NCBI RefSeq assembly: GCF_014197795.1
Contig: NZ_JACIGI010000019.1
Coordinates: 23,679-87,678, forward strand
Direction: 5' to 3'
From: Roseospira goensis
GTDB taxonomy: Bacteria; Pseudomonadota; Alphaproteobacteria; Rhodospirillales; Rhodospirillaceae
Length of the DNA stretch: 64,000 nucleotides
The translations under genes and the position numbers were made by a program. The number at the start of each line of letters is the position of its first letter. Position 1 is the first letter of the stretch. This document shows positions 1 to 11,843 of this stretch, in pieces. The notes beneath the pieces were generated by a model, which was given only the letters and a program-made list of their open reading frames with translations, was not told the DNA's origin and did not search any database.

Positions 1-2
1 CC

Positions 3-1445
3 AACCTGCCGACCGTGAACCTGTATGCCGACGCCCGGAAGGTGCTCGACCCCGACGACACCGCCGCCCGGCTGGTGACGGTGCTGCCCGATCTGCCGTT
101 CGAGGAAACGCGCGCCAAGCTGGCCTCCGGCGGCAGCTTCATCTACCTGCGCCGCAGCCTCACCCCGCTGGAGCAGGCCGAGGTCAACCGTCTGGGGCTG
201 CCCGGCCTGGAGTTCGAGGCCGCCGAACGCCGGGTCTATCCGCACGGCCGATTGGCGGCACACGTGCTGGGCGCCACCAGCGTGGACAACGACGGTCTGG
301 CCGGCGTGGAGCGCGCGTTTGACAGCCGCCTGGGCCAGGACAACCGCCCGCTGGCGCTGTCGCTGGACATCCGGGTGCAGCACGCGGTGCACGAAGTGCT
401 CAGCGAGGCCGTGGCGCGGTTCGACGCCAAGGGTGGCGTGGGCCTGGTGGCCGACGCGCACACCGGCGAGATCCTGGCGATGGTCAGCCTGCCGGATTAC
501 GAGCCGGGGTCCTTCGATCCCAAGGACCGCGAGGCCCGTCGCAATCAGGCCACATTGAGCGTGTTCGAGATGGGGTCCACGTTCAAGCTGTTCAACACGG
601 CGCTGGGCCTGGAAGTGGGCGGCTACAGCCTGTCGGACGGCTTCGATGCCAGCCGTCCGCTGCGCGTGGCCCGGTTCACCATCAACGACCTCCACGGCGA
701 GGGACGCTGGCTGACGATTCCCGAGATCCTGATCCATTCCTCCAACATCGGCTCGGCCAAGATGGCGCTGTCGGTTGGCGGCGCGGCCCAGAAAGCGTTC
801 CTGGACCGCCTCGGGCTCCTGTCGCCGCTGGGCGTCGAACTGCCGGAGGTCGGCCGGCCGCAGTATCCGGAGCCATGGCGCCCTATCAATACGGTGACCA
901 TTTCCTACGGCCATGGCCTGTCGGTCACGCCGCTGCACATGGTCAATGCCGTGTCCGCGCTGGTGAATGGCGGGGTGCTGCGCACGCCGACGCTGTTGCG
1001 GCGGGCGCCCCATGTGCCGGTGCCGGGGCGGCGCGTGCTCTCCGCGCAGACCTCCGAGGCCATGCGCAGCCTGATGCGTCAGGTCGTGACCGAGGGCACC
1101 GGCGGCAAGGCGGACGTGGCGGGCTACCGCGTCGGCGGCAAGACCGGGACCGCCGAGAAGGCCGGCGGCGGCGGCTACATGCGCAAGAAGCTGCGCTCGT
1201 CCTTCGTGGCTGCCTTCCCGATGGACGATCCGCAGTACGTCGTTCTGGCGCTGCTGGACGAACCGCAGGGGCTGCCCGAGACCCACGGCTACGCCACCGC
1301 CGGCTGGAACGCGGCGCCCACGGTGGGCGCCATCATCGCCCGCATCGCGCCGCTGCTGGGGGTCCGTCCGGACACCCTGGGTCCGGTCGGCCCGGACGGC
1401 GTGCGGCTGGCCGCGGCCGGAGGCGCCGACCGTGCGGTTCAGTGA
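3..1445 (+). CDS. ftsI: Penicillin-binding protein FtsI (PBP3), 5' end outside the window
   Basis: This is the septal peptidoglycan DD-transpeptidase of the divisome. The frame is open from the first bases, so the N-terminal cytoplasmic tail and membrane anchor lie outside the window; what remains is the pedestal region and the whole transpeptidase domain. The catalytic SxxK serine is in MGSTFKLF, the SxN motif is in HSSNIGSAK, and the KTG triad is in GGKTGTAEK. A C-terminal extension of about 45 residues follows the last domain strand. The gene overlaps the next gene, murE, by 14 bp, as expected in a translationally coupled dcw operon. There is no need to invoke an internal start at 15 (GTG). 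Identity is firm from motifs and context. Confidence 0.96.
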   Translation, partial: NLPTVNLYADARKVLDPDDTAARLVTVLPDLPFEETRAKLASGGSFIYLRRSLTPLEQAEVNRLGLPGLEFEAAERRVYPHGRLAAHVLGATSVDNDGLAGVERAFDSRLGQDNRPLALSLDIRVQHAVHEVLSEAVARFDAKGGVGLVADAHTGEILAMVSLPDYEPGSFDPKDREARRNQATLSVFEMGSTFKLFNTALGLEVGGYSLSDGFDASRPLRVARFTINDLHGEGRWLTIPEILIHSSNIGSAKMALSVGGAAQKAFLDRLGLLSPLGVELPEVGRPQYPEPWRPINTVTISYGHGLSVTPLHMVNAVSALVNGGVLRTPTLLRRAPHVPVPGRRVLSAQTSEAMRSLMRQVVTEGTGGKADVAGYRVGGKTGTAEKAGGGGYMRKKLRSSFVAAFPMDDPQYVVLALLDEPQGLPETHGYATAGWNAAPTVGAIIARIAPLLGVRPDTLGPVGPDGVRLAAAGGADRAVQ

Positions 1446-2973
1446 CCTGTTGGGCGTGGCCCCGACATCGCAACCCCAAGGAGAGACGGACACCGCCATG
1501 GGCCAGGCCCTGCACGTCGCATCGGACCGCGTCGATCCGGCCGTGGAGATCACGGGCCTGACGGCCGACTCGCGCCGGGTCGCGCCGGGTGTCCTGTTCG
1601 CGGCCTTGCCGGGCACGCGCGCCGACGGCCGGGCCTTCATCCCGGAGGCGGTGGCGAAGGGCGCCGCGGCGGTGCTGGCGCCGGCCGACACGAGTCTGGA
1701 CCCGGCGCCCGCCGTCCCCGTGCTGACGGCGGACAACCCGCGCCGTGCCTTCGCCCTGCTGGCGGCCCGCTTCCACGCCCGCCAGCCGGACACCGTGGTC
1801 GCCGTCACCGGCACCAACGGCAAGACCTCGACGGCTCTGTTCACGCGCCGGATCTGGGCCGCTCTCGGCCATGCGGCCGGCAGTCTCGGTACCCTGGGCG
1901 CCTCCGCGCCGGGGTTCGAGCGACCGGGGGCGCTGACCACGCCGGACCCGGTGCTGCTGCATCAGGTCCTGGCCGAGATGGCCGCGGCCGGCTGCGATCA
2001 CCTGGCGATGGAGGCGTCCAGTCACGGCCTCGACCAGTGCCGCCTGGACGGCGTGCGGCTGGCGGCGGCGGCCTTCACCAACCTGAGCCACGACCACCTC
2101 GACTACCACGGCACCATGGACGCCTACCGGGCCGCCAAGGCGCGGCTGTTCGCCGAGGTGATGCCGGCCGGCGGGGTGGCGGTGCTGAACGCCGACGCAC
2201 CCGAGACGCCGGCGCTGGCCGACCTGTGCCGGGGGCGGGGCCATCGGGTGCTGCGCTACGGCTGCGCCGCCGATGCCGACCTGCGCCTCGACGCCGCCGC
2301 GCCGACACCGGACGGCCAGGACCTGCGCCTGACCGTGCTCGGGCAGCCCTATGGCGTGCGCCTCGCGCTGGCCGGCGGCTTCCAGGCCCTGAACGCGCTG
2401 GCCGCGCTGGGCCTGGTGCTGGCGACCGGCGCCGCCCCCGACGCCGCCCCCGACGCCGCGGTGGCGGCGCTGGAGACGCTGACCGGCGTGCCCGGCCGAA
2501 TGCAGAAGGTGGCGACCCTGGACCAGGGCGCAGTGGTCTATGTGGATTATGCCCATACGCCCGACTCGCTGGAGACCGTGCTGGCGGCCCTGCGGCCGCA
2601 CGCCGCCGGGCGGCTGGTGTGCGTGTTCGGCTGCGGTGGCGACCGCGACCGCACCAAGCGGCCGGTCATGGGCGCCATCGCCGCGCGGTGTGCCGATATC
2701 GCGATCTGCACCGACGACAACCCCCGGACCGAGGACCCGGCCGCGATCCGCGCCGCCGTCCTGGCGGCCTGCCCGGGCGGCCTTGAGATCGGCGACCGCG
2801 CCGCCGCCATCCGCGCCGGGGTAGACATGCTGGGCCCGGGGGACGTGCTGCTGGTGGCCGGCAAGGGGCACGAGCCGGGCCAGATCGTCGGCGACCGGGT
2901 GCTGCCGTTTGACGACGCCGAGCAGGTGCGCGCCGCCGTCGCCGCCCGTGCGGCGGGGGAGGGGGGACCATGA
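1432..2973 (+). CDS. murE: UDP-MurNAc-L-Ala-D-Glu:meso-diaminopimelate ligase MurE
   Basis: Cytoplasmic Mur ligase that adds the third stem-peptide residue to UDP-MurNAc-dipeptide using ATP. The 513-residue protein shows the N-terminal UDP-binding domain, the ATP loop VTGTNGKTST (about residues 125-134), and the DNPR motif (in CTDDNPRTEDP) that marks meso-diaminopimelate rather than lysine specificity. The GTG start at 1432 gives the characteristic MRFSDLL opening and lies inside the end of ftsI. The stop overlaps the murF start as ATGA. Length is typical for the family. Confidence 0.97.
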   Translation: MRFSDLLGVAPTSQPQGETDTAMGQALHVASDRVDPAVEITGLTADSRRVAPGVLFAALPGTRADGRAFIPEAVAKGAAAVLAPADTSLDPAPAVPVLTADNPRRAFALLAARFHARQPDTVVAVTGTNGKTSTALFTRRIWAALGHAAGSLGTLGASAPGFERPGALTTPDPVLLHQVLAEMAAAGCDHLAMEASSHGLDQCRLDGVRLAAAAFTNLSHDHLDYHGTMDAYRAAKARLFAEVMPAGGVAVLNADAPETPALADLCRGRGHRVLRYGCAADADLRLDAAAPTPDGQDLRLTVLGQPYGVRLALAGGFQALNALAALGLVLATGAAPDAAPDAAVAALETLTGVPGRMQKVATLDQGAVVYVDYAHTPDSLETVLAALRPHAAGRLVCVFGCGGDRDRTKRPVMGAIAARCADIAICTDDNPRTEDPAAIRAAVLAACPGGLEIGDRAAAIRAGVDMLGPGDVLLVAGKGHEPGQIVGDRVLPFDDAEQVRAAVAARAAGEGGP

Positions 2974-4412
2974 CGGCCGCCGCGACTGCCCCCCCCCTGT
3001 GGACCGCCGACGAGGCCGTGCGCGCCACCGGCGGCCGCGCCGCCGGGCGCTGGCGTGCCGGCGGGGTGTCGATCGACAGCCGCAGCCTGCGGCCGGGTGA
3101 CCTGTTCGTCGCCCTGCGCGGCCCGCGCTTCGACGGCCACGCCTTCGTCGCCGAGGCGCTGGCGGCCGGCGCCGCCGCCGCGGTCGTGGACCACGCGCCG
3201 GCGGGCGTGGACACCGCGCGCCTGCTGGTCGTCACGGACACCGACGCGGCGCTGTGGGCGCTGGGCCGGTTCGCCCGCAGCCGGGCGACGGGCGTGCGCG
3301 TGGTCGGGGTGACGGGCAGCGTGGGCAAGACCGGCACCAAGGAGATGCTGGCGCTGGCTTGTGCCCGCCTGGGCCCGACCCATGCCACCCAGGGCAATCT
3401 CAACAACCACTGGGGCGTGCCGCTGACGCTGGCGCGCATGCCGGCCGACACCCGCTTCGCCGTCATCGAGATGGGCATGAACCACGCCGGCGAGATCGGG
3501 CCGCTGTCGCGCCTGGCCCGCCCCGACGTGGCCGTCATCACTGCCATTGCCCCGGCCCATATCGAGGCCCTGGGCAGCGAGTCGGCCATCGCCGCCGCCA
3601 AGGCCGAAATCTTCGAGGGCCTGGCCCCCGGCGGCACCGCTGTCCTGCCCCGCGACAGCCGTCACTTCCGCCGCCTGCGGGCGGCCGCGCGGGCCGCCGG
3701 GGCCGGCCGCACGGTGGGCTTCGGCGCCCATATCGAGGCCGACGCCCGCCTGCTCGACGTGGCACTGGATCCGGGCGACGCGCGCGTGTTCATGATCGCC
3801 GACGACGCCACGCTGAGCTACCGCCTGGGCGCGGACGGCCGGCACTGGGCGATCAACAGCCTGGCGGTGGTGGCCGTGGTCAAGGCCCTGGGCGCCGACC
3901 CGGCGCGCGTGCTGGCGGCCTTCGCCGCCGTCGCGGCGCCGCGCGGGCGCGGCCAGCGGCGCGTGGTCGCCCGGGCCGGCGGGTCCGTGACCCTGATCGA
4001 CGAGAGCTACAACGCCAACCCGGCCGCGGTCGACGCCGCCGTCGCCACCCTTGCGCTGACGCGGCCCGGTCCCGGCGGCCGGCGGGTGGCCGTGCTGGGT
4101 GACATGCTGGAGCTGGGCGACGCCGCGCCGATGCTGCACGCCGGCCTGGCGGCGCCGCTGGAGCGGCACGGCATCGACCTGGTGTTCACCGCCGGGCCGC
4201 TGATGGCGCACCTGCAGGCGGCCCTTCCGGCCGGCCGACGCGGCGGTCACGCGGCGTCGGCGGCGGCGCTGGCGCCGGTGGTGACCGCGGCGCTGCGGCC
4301 GGGGGACGTGATCATGGTCAAGGGGTCGCTGGGCAGCCGCATGGCGGTGGTGGTCCAGGCGATCCTGGCCCCGGCCGACGCGGACGGCGCCGACGACGAG
4401 ACGGCGGCCTGA
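2970..4412 (+). CDS. murF: UDP-MurNAc-tripeptide:D-Ala-D-Ala ligase MurF
   Basis: Cytoplasmic ligase that attaches D-Ala-D-Ala to UDP-MurNAc-tripeptide, completing the pentapeptide. The 480-residue protein carries the ATP loop VVGVTGSVGKTGTKEM (about 111-126), the ATP-site stretch LNNHWGVPLT, and the Mur-ligase C-terminal domain with SYNANPAAV and VLGDMLELG. The ATG overlaps the murE stop (ATGA). Downstream, a 72-bp gap precedes mraY, the largest gap in the mur part of the operon; it contains two GATAC words but no convincing promoter. Confidence 0.97.
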   Translation: MTAAATAPPLWTADEAVRATGGRAAGRWRAGGVSIDSRSLRPGDLFVALRGPRFDGHAFVAEALAAGAAAAVVDHAPAGVDTARLLVVTDTDAALWALGRFARSRATGVRVVGVTGSVGKTGTKEMLALACARLGPTHATQGNLNNHWGVPLTLARMPADTRFAVIEMGMNHAGEIGPLSRLARPDVAVITAIAPAHIEALGSESAIAAAKAEIFEGLAPGGTAVLPRDSRHFRRLRAAARAAGAGRTVGFGAHIEADARLLDVALDPGDARVFMIADDATLSYRLGADGRHWAINSLAVVAVVKALGADPARVLAAFAAVAAPRGRGQRRVVARAGGSVTLIDESYNANPAAVDAAVATLALTRPGPGGRRVAVLGDMLELGDAAPMLHAGLAAPLERHGIDLVFTAGPLMAHLQAALPAGRRGGHAASAAALAPVVTAALRPGDVIMVKGSLGSRMAVVVQAILAPADADGADDETAA

Positions 4413-4484
4413 CGCCCGGGCCGGCCAGGGGGATACGCGGATACATCGAAACGAACGGAACGGACAAGCGGGACGCCACCACGC

Positions 4485-5570
4485 ATGCTATACTTGCTGT
4501 ATCAATTCTCGGACCAGTTGGGGGCGCTGAACGTCTTCCGCTACCTGACGTTCCGCACCGGCGGCGCGGTCATGACCGCGCTGCTGGTCGCGTTCGTGTT
4601 CGGTCCGCGCATCATCCGCTGGCTGCGCAGCCGCCAGAGCAACGGCCAGCCCATCCGCGCTGACGGGCCGGAAAGCCACCTGCTGACCAAGCAGGGGACG
4701 CCGACCATGGGCGGGGTGATGATCCTGCTCGGCGTCGCCGTCGCCACCCTGCTGTGGGCCGACCTGTCGAACGGCTACGTCTGGGCCGTGCTGCTGGTGA
4801 CCCTGGGCTACGGCGGGCTCGGCTTCGCGGACGACTTCCTCAAGGTTACGCGCCGGCATCATGCCGGCCTGCCGGGGAGCTCCAAGCTGATCGGGCAGTT
4901 CGCGATCGCCCTGATCGCCGGGGTGTGGATCGTCAGCCTGGGCGATCCGGCCGAGAGCACCGGGCTGGCGTTCCCGTTCCTCAAGGACCTGCTGCTGGAC
5001 CTGGGCTGGTTCTATGTCGCCTTCGCGGCGCTGGTGATGGTCGGCGCCTCCAACGCCGTCAACCTGACCGACGGCCTGGACGGCCTCGCCATCGTGCCCG
5101 TCATCATCGCCGCGGCGGTGTTCACCCTGATCGCCTATCTGGTCGGCAATGCGGTGTTCTCCAACTACCTCCAGATCCACCACGTGCCCGGCACCGGCGA
5201 ACTGGCGGTGTTCTGCGGCGCCCTGATCGGCGCCGGCATCGGATTCCTGTGGTTCAACGCCCCGCCGGCGATGGTGTTCATGGGCGACACCGGCTCGCTC
5301 GCCATGGGCGGTGCGCTGGGTGCGGTGAGCGTGGTCACCAAGCACGAGTTCGTGCTGGCGATCGTCGGCGGCCTGTTCGTGCTGGAGACGGTCTCGGTGA
5401 TCGTTCAGGTCGCCAGCTTCAAGCTGACCGGCAAGCGTGTGTTCCGCATGGCGCCGCTGCACCATCATTTCGAGAAAAAGGGATGGGCCGAACCCACCAT
5501 CGTCATCCGCTTCTGGATCATCGCCATGATCCTGGCGTTGATCGGCCTGTCGACCCTGAAGCTGCGCTGA
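4485..5570 (+). CDS. mraY: Phospho-N-acetylmuramoyl-pentapeptide transferase MraY
   Basis: Polytopic inner-membrane enzyme that moves phospho-MurNAc-pentapeptide from UDP to undecaprenyl phosphate, making lipid I. The 361 residues are mostly hydrophobic and fit about ten membrane spans. Conserved motifs are visible: TMGGVMIL, the catalytic Asp pair in [20 protein letters not shown], the [11 protein letters not shown] loop, and the [13 protein letters not shown] histidine motif. It opens [11 protein letters not shown], a usual alphaproteobacterial start. murD follows after 22 bp. Confidence 0.98.
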   Translation: MLYLLYQFSDQLGALNVFRYLTFRTGGAVMTALLVAFVFGPRIIRWLRSRQSNGQPIRADGPESHLLTKQGTPTMGGVMILLGVAVATLLWADLSNGYVWAVLLVTLGYGGLGFADDFLKVTRRHHAGLPGSSKLIGQFAIALIAGVWIVSLGDPAESTGLAFPFLKDLLLDLGWFYVAFAALVMVGASNAVNLTDGLDGLAIVPVIIAAAVFTLIAYLVGNAVFSNYLQIHHVPGTGELAVFCGALIGAGIGFLWFNAPPAMVFMGDTGSLAMGGALGAVSVVTKHEFVLAIVGGLFVLETVSVIVQVASFKLTGKRVFRMAPLHHHFEKKGWAEPTIVIRFWIIAMILALIGLSTLKLR

Positions 5571-5592
5571 GACCACTCCGGAGGGTGCCGTT

Positions 5593-7062
5593 GTGATTCC
5601 CGTCTATGCCTACGCCCTGGAACCGGTGGCCGTGATGGGCCTGGGCCGCTCCGGCCTCGCGGCCGCGCGGGCCCTGTTGGCCGCCGGGGCGCGCGTGATG
5701 GCCTGGGACGACGATCCGGCCCGGCGCGCGGCGGCGGCGGCCGAGGACATGCCGGTGGTCGATCTCACCACGGCCGACCTGACCGGGGTGCGCGCCGTGG
5801 TCTGGAGCCCCGGTATTGCGCACACCCACCCGGCGCCGCATCCGGTCGCCGAGCGCGCCCGCGCCGCCGGCGCCGCCCTGGTCTCGGACGTCGAACTGCT
5901 GCTGGGCGCGCAGCCGGCCGCCTTCGTGGTCGGGGTCACCGGCACCAACGGCAAGTCCACCACCACCAGCCTGATCGGGCATATCCTGCACCACGCCGGT
6001 CAGGCCGCCCAGGTGGGCGGCAACCTGGGCACACCGGCGCTGGCGCTGGACCCAGTGGGGCCGTTCGGCACCTATGTGCTGGAGCTGTCCAGCTACCAGC
6101 TCGACCTGACGCCGTCGTTGGTGTGCGACGTGGCGGTGCTGCTCAACGTCTCGCCCGACCACCTGGAGCGGCACGGCGGCATGGAGGGCTACATCGCCGC
6201 CAAGCGCCGCATCCTCCAGGGGGTGCTGCCGCCGCGCAAGGTCTGTATCGGGCTCGACGACACCATCTGCCGCAACATCCACGCCGAGCTGACGCGCACC
6301 GACAGCCGCGACCTGATCCCATTCTCGGCCGCCCGGGCGGTGCCGCGTGGGGTCAGCACCAAGGACGGCGTGCTGGTCGACGACATCGACGGCAAGGGCG
6401 CGCGGGTGGCGGACCTGACCGGCCTGCGCGCGCTGCCGGGCGAGCACAACTGGCAGAACATCGCCGCCGCCTATGCCGCCTGCCGGGCGCGCGGGGTGCC
6501 GCCGGCAACCATCGCGGCGGCGCTGAAGACCTTCCCCGGGCTGCCGCACCGGCACGAGATCGTCGCCACCGTGGACGGCGTGCTGTTCGTCAACGACAGC
6601 AAGGCGACCAACGCCGAGGCCGCCGAGAAGGCGATCCTGTGCCACGACGACATCTACTGGATCGCCGGCGGTCAGGCCAAGGAGGGCGGCATCGACGCTT
6701 TGGAGCCGCACCTGGACCGCATCGTCCACGCCTACCTGATCGGCGCGGCGGCGGAGGCGTTCGCCGCCGTGCTGGACCGCAACGAGGTGCCGTACTCGCT
6801 GTGCGGCACCCTGGAGGCGGCCGTGGACCTGGCGTTCCAGCATGCCTGCGAGGACGACGAGGAGAACCCGGTCGTGCTGCTGTCGCCGGCCTGCGCCTCG
6901 TTCGACCAGTTCGCCAACTTCGAGGCCCGGGGCGACGCCTTCAAGGCGCTGGTGGCCGACCTCGCCGCCGAGATCGAGGACACCGTGTCGGATGATGCCG
7001 ACGGCGGGGCGGACGCGCCGACTGTCGAACCCATGACCGACGAGGACGAGACCGACCGATGA
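5593..7062 (+). CDS. murD: UDP-MurNAc-L-alanine:D-glutamate ligase MurD
   Basis: Cytoplasmic Mur ligase adding D-glutamate to UDP-MurNAc-L-Ala. The 489-residue protein opens with a Rossmann-like MGLGRSGLAAARAL, then the ATP loop GVTGTNGKSTTTSL, the SPDHLERH motif and the C-terminal NDSKATNAEAAEKA motif characteristic of MurD. It starts at GTG 5593, with GGAGGGTG-like purines just upstream. It is slightly longer than the family because of an acidic C-terminal tail rich in Asp and Glu (DDADGGADAP...). The stop overlaps ftsW (ATGA). Confidence 0.97.
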   Translation: MIPVYAYALEPVAVMGLGRSGLAAARALLAAGARVMAWDDDPARRAAAAAEDMPVVDLTTADLTGVRAVVWSPGIAHTHPAPHPVAERARAAGAALVSDVELLLGAQPAAFVVGVTGTNGKSTTTSLIGHILHHAGQAAQVGGNLGTPALALDPVGPFGTYVLELSSYQLDLTPSLVCDVAVLLNVSPDHLERHGGMEGYIAAKRRILQGVLPPRKVCIGLDDTICRNIHAELTRTDSRDLIPFSAARAVPRGVSTKDGVLVDDIDGKGARVADLTGLRALPGEHNWQNIAAAYAACRARGVPPATIAAALKTFPGLPHRHEIVATVDGVLFVNDSKATNAEAAEKAILCHDDIYWIAGGQAKEGGIDALEPHLDRIVHAYLIGAAAEAFAAVLDRNEVPYSLCGTLEAAVDLAFQHACEDDEENPVVLLSPACASFDQFANFEARGDAFKALVADLAAEIEDTVSDDADGGADAPTVEPMTDEDETDR

Positions 7063-8285
7063 CCCGTCGACCGCCACAGACGCGATCCGTCGCGGCCGGC
7101 CCGGGAGGGGGCATGGCGCCGCCGCCGGCCCCCGCCGCCGGCGCGGTCGGGCCGGCGCGCCGGGTGCGCTTCCGCGCCGGCGACGGCAGCGTCATGGGGC
7201 GCTGGTGGTCCTCCATCGACCACCTGATGCTGGCGACGGTCACGCTCCTGGTCATCATCGGCATCGTGCTGATCCTGGCCGCGGGGCCGCCGGCGGCCGG
7301 ACGCATCGACGCCGAGACCTTCCACTTCGTGCGGCGCCAGATGATGTTCGTGCCGCTCGGGCTGGCGATCATCTTCGCGGTGTCGCTGCTGTCGCCGCGC
7401 GGCGTGCGCCGTCTGGGCGTGGTCGGGTTCGGGATCACGCTCGGGCTGCTGGCGCTGACGCCGCTGATCGGCCCGGAGATCAACGGCGCCACGCGCTGGC
7501 TGCCGCTGCCCGGCTTCACGCTCCAGCCGTCCGAGGTTCTGAAGCCCCTGTTCGCCGTCACCGTGGCCTGGATGCTGGCCGCCGGCACCCAGGCCGAGGA
7601 GGTGCCGGGCACCCTGGTCACGATCGTCTTGACGGCCGCGGTCGCCGCCCTGCTGCTGGCCCAGCCCGACGTCGGCATGACCCTGGTGGTGGCGGCCATC
7701 TGGTGCGCGCAGGTCTTCATGGCCGGGCTGTCGCTGGTGTGGGTGGTGCTGATCGGCATCCTCGGGCTGGGCGCCCTGGTGGGGGCCTATTTCCTGTTCC
7801 CGCACGTGGCCTCGCGCATCGACCGCTTCCTGGATCCGGACAGCGGCGACACCTACCAGGTGGTCCAGTCCATGAAGGCGTTCACCGAGGGCGGGCTGTT
7901 CGGCCGCGGCCCCGGCGAGGGCCGGGTCAAGGAGTATCTGCCGGACGCCCATACTGACTTCATCTTCGCCGTCGCCGGCGAGGAATTCGGGCTGTGGCTG
8001 TGCCTGCTGGTGGTGGCGCTGTTCGCGCTCCTGATCCTGCGCGCGCTGATCCGCGCCATGGGCACGCGCGACCTGTTCGTGATGCTGGCCGTGGGCGGGC
8101 TGTCGGTGCAGCTTGCCATGCAGGCGGTCATCAACATGGCCTCCAGCCTGCACCTGATGCCGACCAAGGGCATGACGCTGCCGTTCCTGAGCTACGGCGG
8201 CTCGTCGATGGTCGGTGTGGCGCTGGCGACCGGGATGATCCTGGCGCTGACCCGGCGCCGTGCCCGCACGGAGGGTCGGCCATGA
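7059..8285 (+). CDS. ftsW: Peptidoglycan glycosyltransferase FtsW
   Basis: SEDS-family septal peptidoglycan polymerase that works with FtsI; integral inner-membrane protein with about ten predicted spans. Family signatures include [13 protein letters not shown], a large extracytoplasmic loop around [15 protein letters not shown], the [12 protein letters not shown] motif, and [20 protein letters not shown] near the end. The start chosen overlaps the murD stop (ATGA) and gives a 408-residue protein with a roughly 45-residue Pro/Ala/Arg-rich cytoplasmic leader. An internal ATG at 7194 would remove that leader, but coupling favours 7059. The stop overlaps murG (ATGA). Confidence 0.96.
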   Translation: MTRRPPQTRSVAAGPGGGMAPPPAPAAGAVGPARRVRFRAGDGSVMGRWWSSIDHLMLATVTLLVIIGIVLILAAGPPAAGRIDAETFHFVRRQMMFVPLGLAIIFAVSLLSPRGVRRLGVVGFGITLGLLALTPLIGPEINGATRWLPLPGFTLQPSEVLKPLFAVTVAWMLAAGTQAEEVPGTLVTIVLTAAVAALLLAQPDVGMTLVVAAIWCAQVFMAGLSLVWVVLIGILGLGALVGAYFLFPHVASRIDRFLDPDSGDTYQVVQSMKAFTEGGLFGRGPGEGRVKEYLPDAHTDFIFAVAGEEFGLWLCLLVVALFALLILRALIRAMGTRDLFVMLAVGGLSVQLAMQAVINMASSLHLMPTKGMTLPFLSYGGSSMVGVALATGMILALTRRRARTEGRP

Positions 8286-9436
8286 CCGCGACGTCGGCAC
8301 CCTTCATCCTGCTGGCGGCCGGCGGCACCGGCGGCCACGTGTTCCCGGCCGAGGCCCTGGCGGCGGCGCTGGAGGCGCGCGGCTGCCGGCTCGGGTTCGT
8401 GACCGATGCCCGCGGGCAGACCCACGGCGGCGCCCTGGGCCGGTTGCAGACCTGGCGGGTGCAGGCCGGCGGGCTGGCCGGTCGCGGGCTGCGCGGCCGG
8501 CTGTCCGGGGCGCTGCGGCTGGGCTGGGGCCTGCTCCAGGCCTGGCGGCTGGTGGGGCGCCTGCGGCCGGACCTGGTGGTGGGCTTCGGCGGCTATGCGG
8601 CGTTCCCGACCATGGTGGCGGCGAACCTGCGCGGCCGCCCGACCCTGATTCACGAACAGAACGCGGTCCTGGGGCGTGCCAATCGCCTGCTCGCCGGGCG
8701 GGTGGACCGCATCGCCACCGCGCTGCCCGAGGTGGTGCACCTGCCCGCCGGCAAGGGCCGGCACGTTGGCAACCCGGTGCGGCCGGCCACCCTGGCGGCG
8801 CGCGATGTGCCCTATGCCGCGCCGACCGGCGACGGCCCGGTGCGGCTGCTGGTCACCGGCGGCAGCCAGGGCGCCCGCGCCCTCACCGACCTGGTGCCGG
8901 CGGCGCTGGCGGCGCTGCCCGAGCCGCTGCGCGCCCGCCTGCGGGTGGCCCAGCAGTGCCGGCCGGAGGATCTGGCGCGGGCCCGGGATGCCTACGCCGA
9001 CGCCGGCATCGCCGCCGAGACCGCGGCCTTCTTCGACGACATTCCGGCGCGGCTGGCCCAGGCGCACCTGGTGATCTGCCGCGCCGGGGCCTCCACGGTG
9101 GCGGAGCTGACCTGCGTCGGCCGGCCGGCGGTACTGATCCCGCTGCCGTCCGCCATCGACGACCACCAGACCGCCAACGCCCGGGTGCTGGCCGAGGCCG
9201 GCGCCGGCTGGCTGCTGCCGCAGTCCCGGCTCGACGCGCTCGGCCTGTCGCGGCGGCTGGCCGACGTGCTGGGCGATCCGGCCGGGCTGGAGAGCGCCGC
9301 CGCCCAGGCCCGCACCCTGGGGCGCCCGGACGCCGCCGCGCGGCTGGCCGATCTGGCGCTGGCGCTGGCCACACCCGCGACGGCCCCGCCCCCCACCGAC
9401 CTGGACCACGCCAAGCCCCGGGAGAGTGCCCCGTGA
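8282..9436 (+). CDS. murG: UDP-GlcNAc:undecaprenyl-PP-MurNAc-pentapeptide GlcNAc transferase MurG
   Basis: Peripheral membrane GT28 glycosyltransferase that converts lipid I to lipid II. The 384-residue protein has the first glycine loop [44 protein letters not shown], the second loop [12 protein letters not shown], and the UDP-GlcNAc site [18 protein letters not shown] followed by DDHQTANA. The start at 8282 overlaps the ftsW stop and sits directly before the conserved glycine-rich strand. The stop overlaps the murC start (GTGA). Confidence 0.97.
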   Translation: MTATSAPFILLAAGGTGGHVFPAEALAAALEARGCRLGFVTDARGQTHGGALGRLQTWRVQAGGLAGRGLRGRLSGALRLGWGLLQAWRLVGRLRPDLVVGFGGYAAFPTMVAANLRGRPTLIHEQNAVLGRANRLLAGRVDRIATALPEVVHLPAGKGRHVGNPVRPATLAARDVPYAAPTGDGPVRLLVTGGSQGARALTDLVPAALAALPEPLRARLRVAQQCRPEDLARARDAYADAGIAAETAAFFDDIPARLAQAHLVICRAGASTVAELTCVGRPAVLIPLPSAIDDHQTANARVLAEAGAGWLLPQSRLDALGLSRRLADVLGDPAGLESAAAQARTLGRPDAAARLADLALALATPATAPPPTDLDHAKPRESAP

Positions 9437-10871
9437 GAGCCCTGCCCCTCGATATCGGCCCCATCCACTTTGTGGGCATCGGCGGCATCGGCATGAGCGG
9501 CATCGCTGAGGTGCTGCACAACCTGGGCTATGCGGTGCAGGGCAGCGACATGGCGGCCAACGCCAACGTCGCCCGCCTGCGCGAGCTGGGGGTGCCGATC
9601 GCCGTCGGCCACGACGCCGCCAACCTGGGCGAGGCGCAGGTGGTGGTCATCTCCTCCGCCGTGAAGGCCGACAACCCGGAGGTCGCCGCCGCCCGCGCCC
9701 ACCTGATCCCGGTGGTGCGTCGCGCCGAGATGCTGGGCGAGTTGATGCGCCTGAAGTGGGCCATCGCCATCGGCGGCACCCACGGCAAGACCACCACCAC
9801 GTCGCTGGTGGCGGCGCTGCTGGAGGGGGCCGGGCTCGATCCCACGGTCATCAACGGCGGCATCATCAACGCCCGCGGCACCAACGCCTACCTGGGCGAG
9901 GGCGACTGGATGGTGGTGGAGGCCGACGAGAGCGACGGCACCTTCACCAAGCTGCCGGCGACCATCGGCGTGATCACCAACATGGACCCGGAGCACCTGG
10001 ACTTCTACGGCAGCTTCGAGCGCATGCGCGAGGCCTACAAGGCGTTCGTTCAGAACCTGCCCTTCTACGGCTTCGCCACCCTGTGCATCGACCACCCCGA
10101 GGTGCAGTCGCTGATCCCCGAGGTGCTGGACCGCAAGATCGTCACCTACGGCTTCAGCCCGCAAGCCGACGTGCGCGCGGTCAACGTCGACCTGGGTCCC
10201 GAGGGGGCGCGCTTCGACCTGACGCTGACCGACCGCATCAGCGGTCACGTCGAGACCCTGGAGGGGATCCGGCTGCCCATGTTCGGGCGCCACAACGTCC
10301 AGAACGCGCTGGCCGCGCTCGCCATCGGCCGCGAGATGGGGCTGGACAACACCGTCCTGCGCACCGCCCTGGCCCGCTTCGGCGGCGTGCGCCGGCGCTT
10401 CACCCGCACCGGCGTGGTGGGCGGGGTGACGGTCGTCGACGACTACGGTCACCACCCGGTGGAGATCACCGCCGTGCTGGGCGCGGCGCGCGACGTGGTC
10501 GGCGACAAGCGGGTCATCGCGGTGGTGCAGCCGCACCGCTACAGCCGGCTGCGGGACCTGTTCGACGACTTCTGCACCTGCTTCAACGACGCCGACGAGG
10601 TCATCGTCGCCGACGTCTACCCGGCCGGCGAGGCGCCGCTCCCCGGCGTCGACAAGCAGGCGCTGGTGGACGGCCTGCGCAGCCGTGGCCACCGCACCGT
10701 GACCGCGCTGCCGGGGCCGGAGCACCTGGCCGCCCTGGTGGCCCGCCTGGCGCGCCCGGGCGACATGGTCGTGTGCCTGGGGGCGGGCTCCATCTCCGGC
10801 TGGGCCAACGCGCTGCCCGGCCAGCTCCGCGACCTGGCCGCCCAGGCGCCGACAGCCGCCGGGGGCCGCCC

Positions 10872-10875
<4 letters not shown>
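9433..10875 (+). CDS. murC: UDP-MurNAc:L-alanine ligase MurC
   Basis: First Mur ligase of the cytoplasmic pathway, adding L-alanine to UDP-MurNAc. The GTG at 9433 overlaps the murG stop and gives a 480-residue protein beginning [18 protein letters not shown]. Visible motifs: [17 protein letters not shown] (nucleotide-binding N domain), the ATP loop [35 protein letters not shown], and the C-domain [10 protein letters not shown] and [10 protein letters not shown]. The frame is open upstream through murG, but the conserved N-terminus fixes the start. The stop overlaps murB (ATGA). Confidence 0.97.
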
Positions 10876-11839
<964 letters not shown>

Positions 11840-11843
<4 letters not shown>
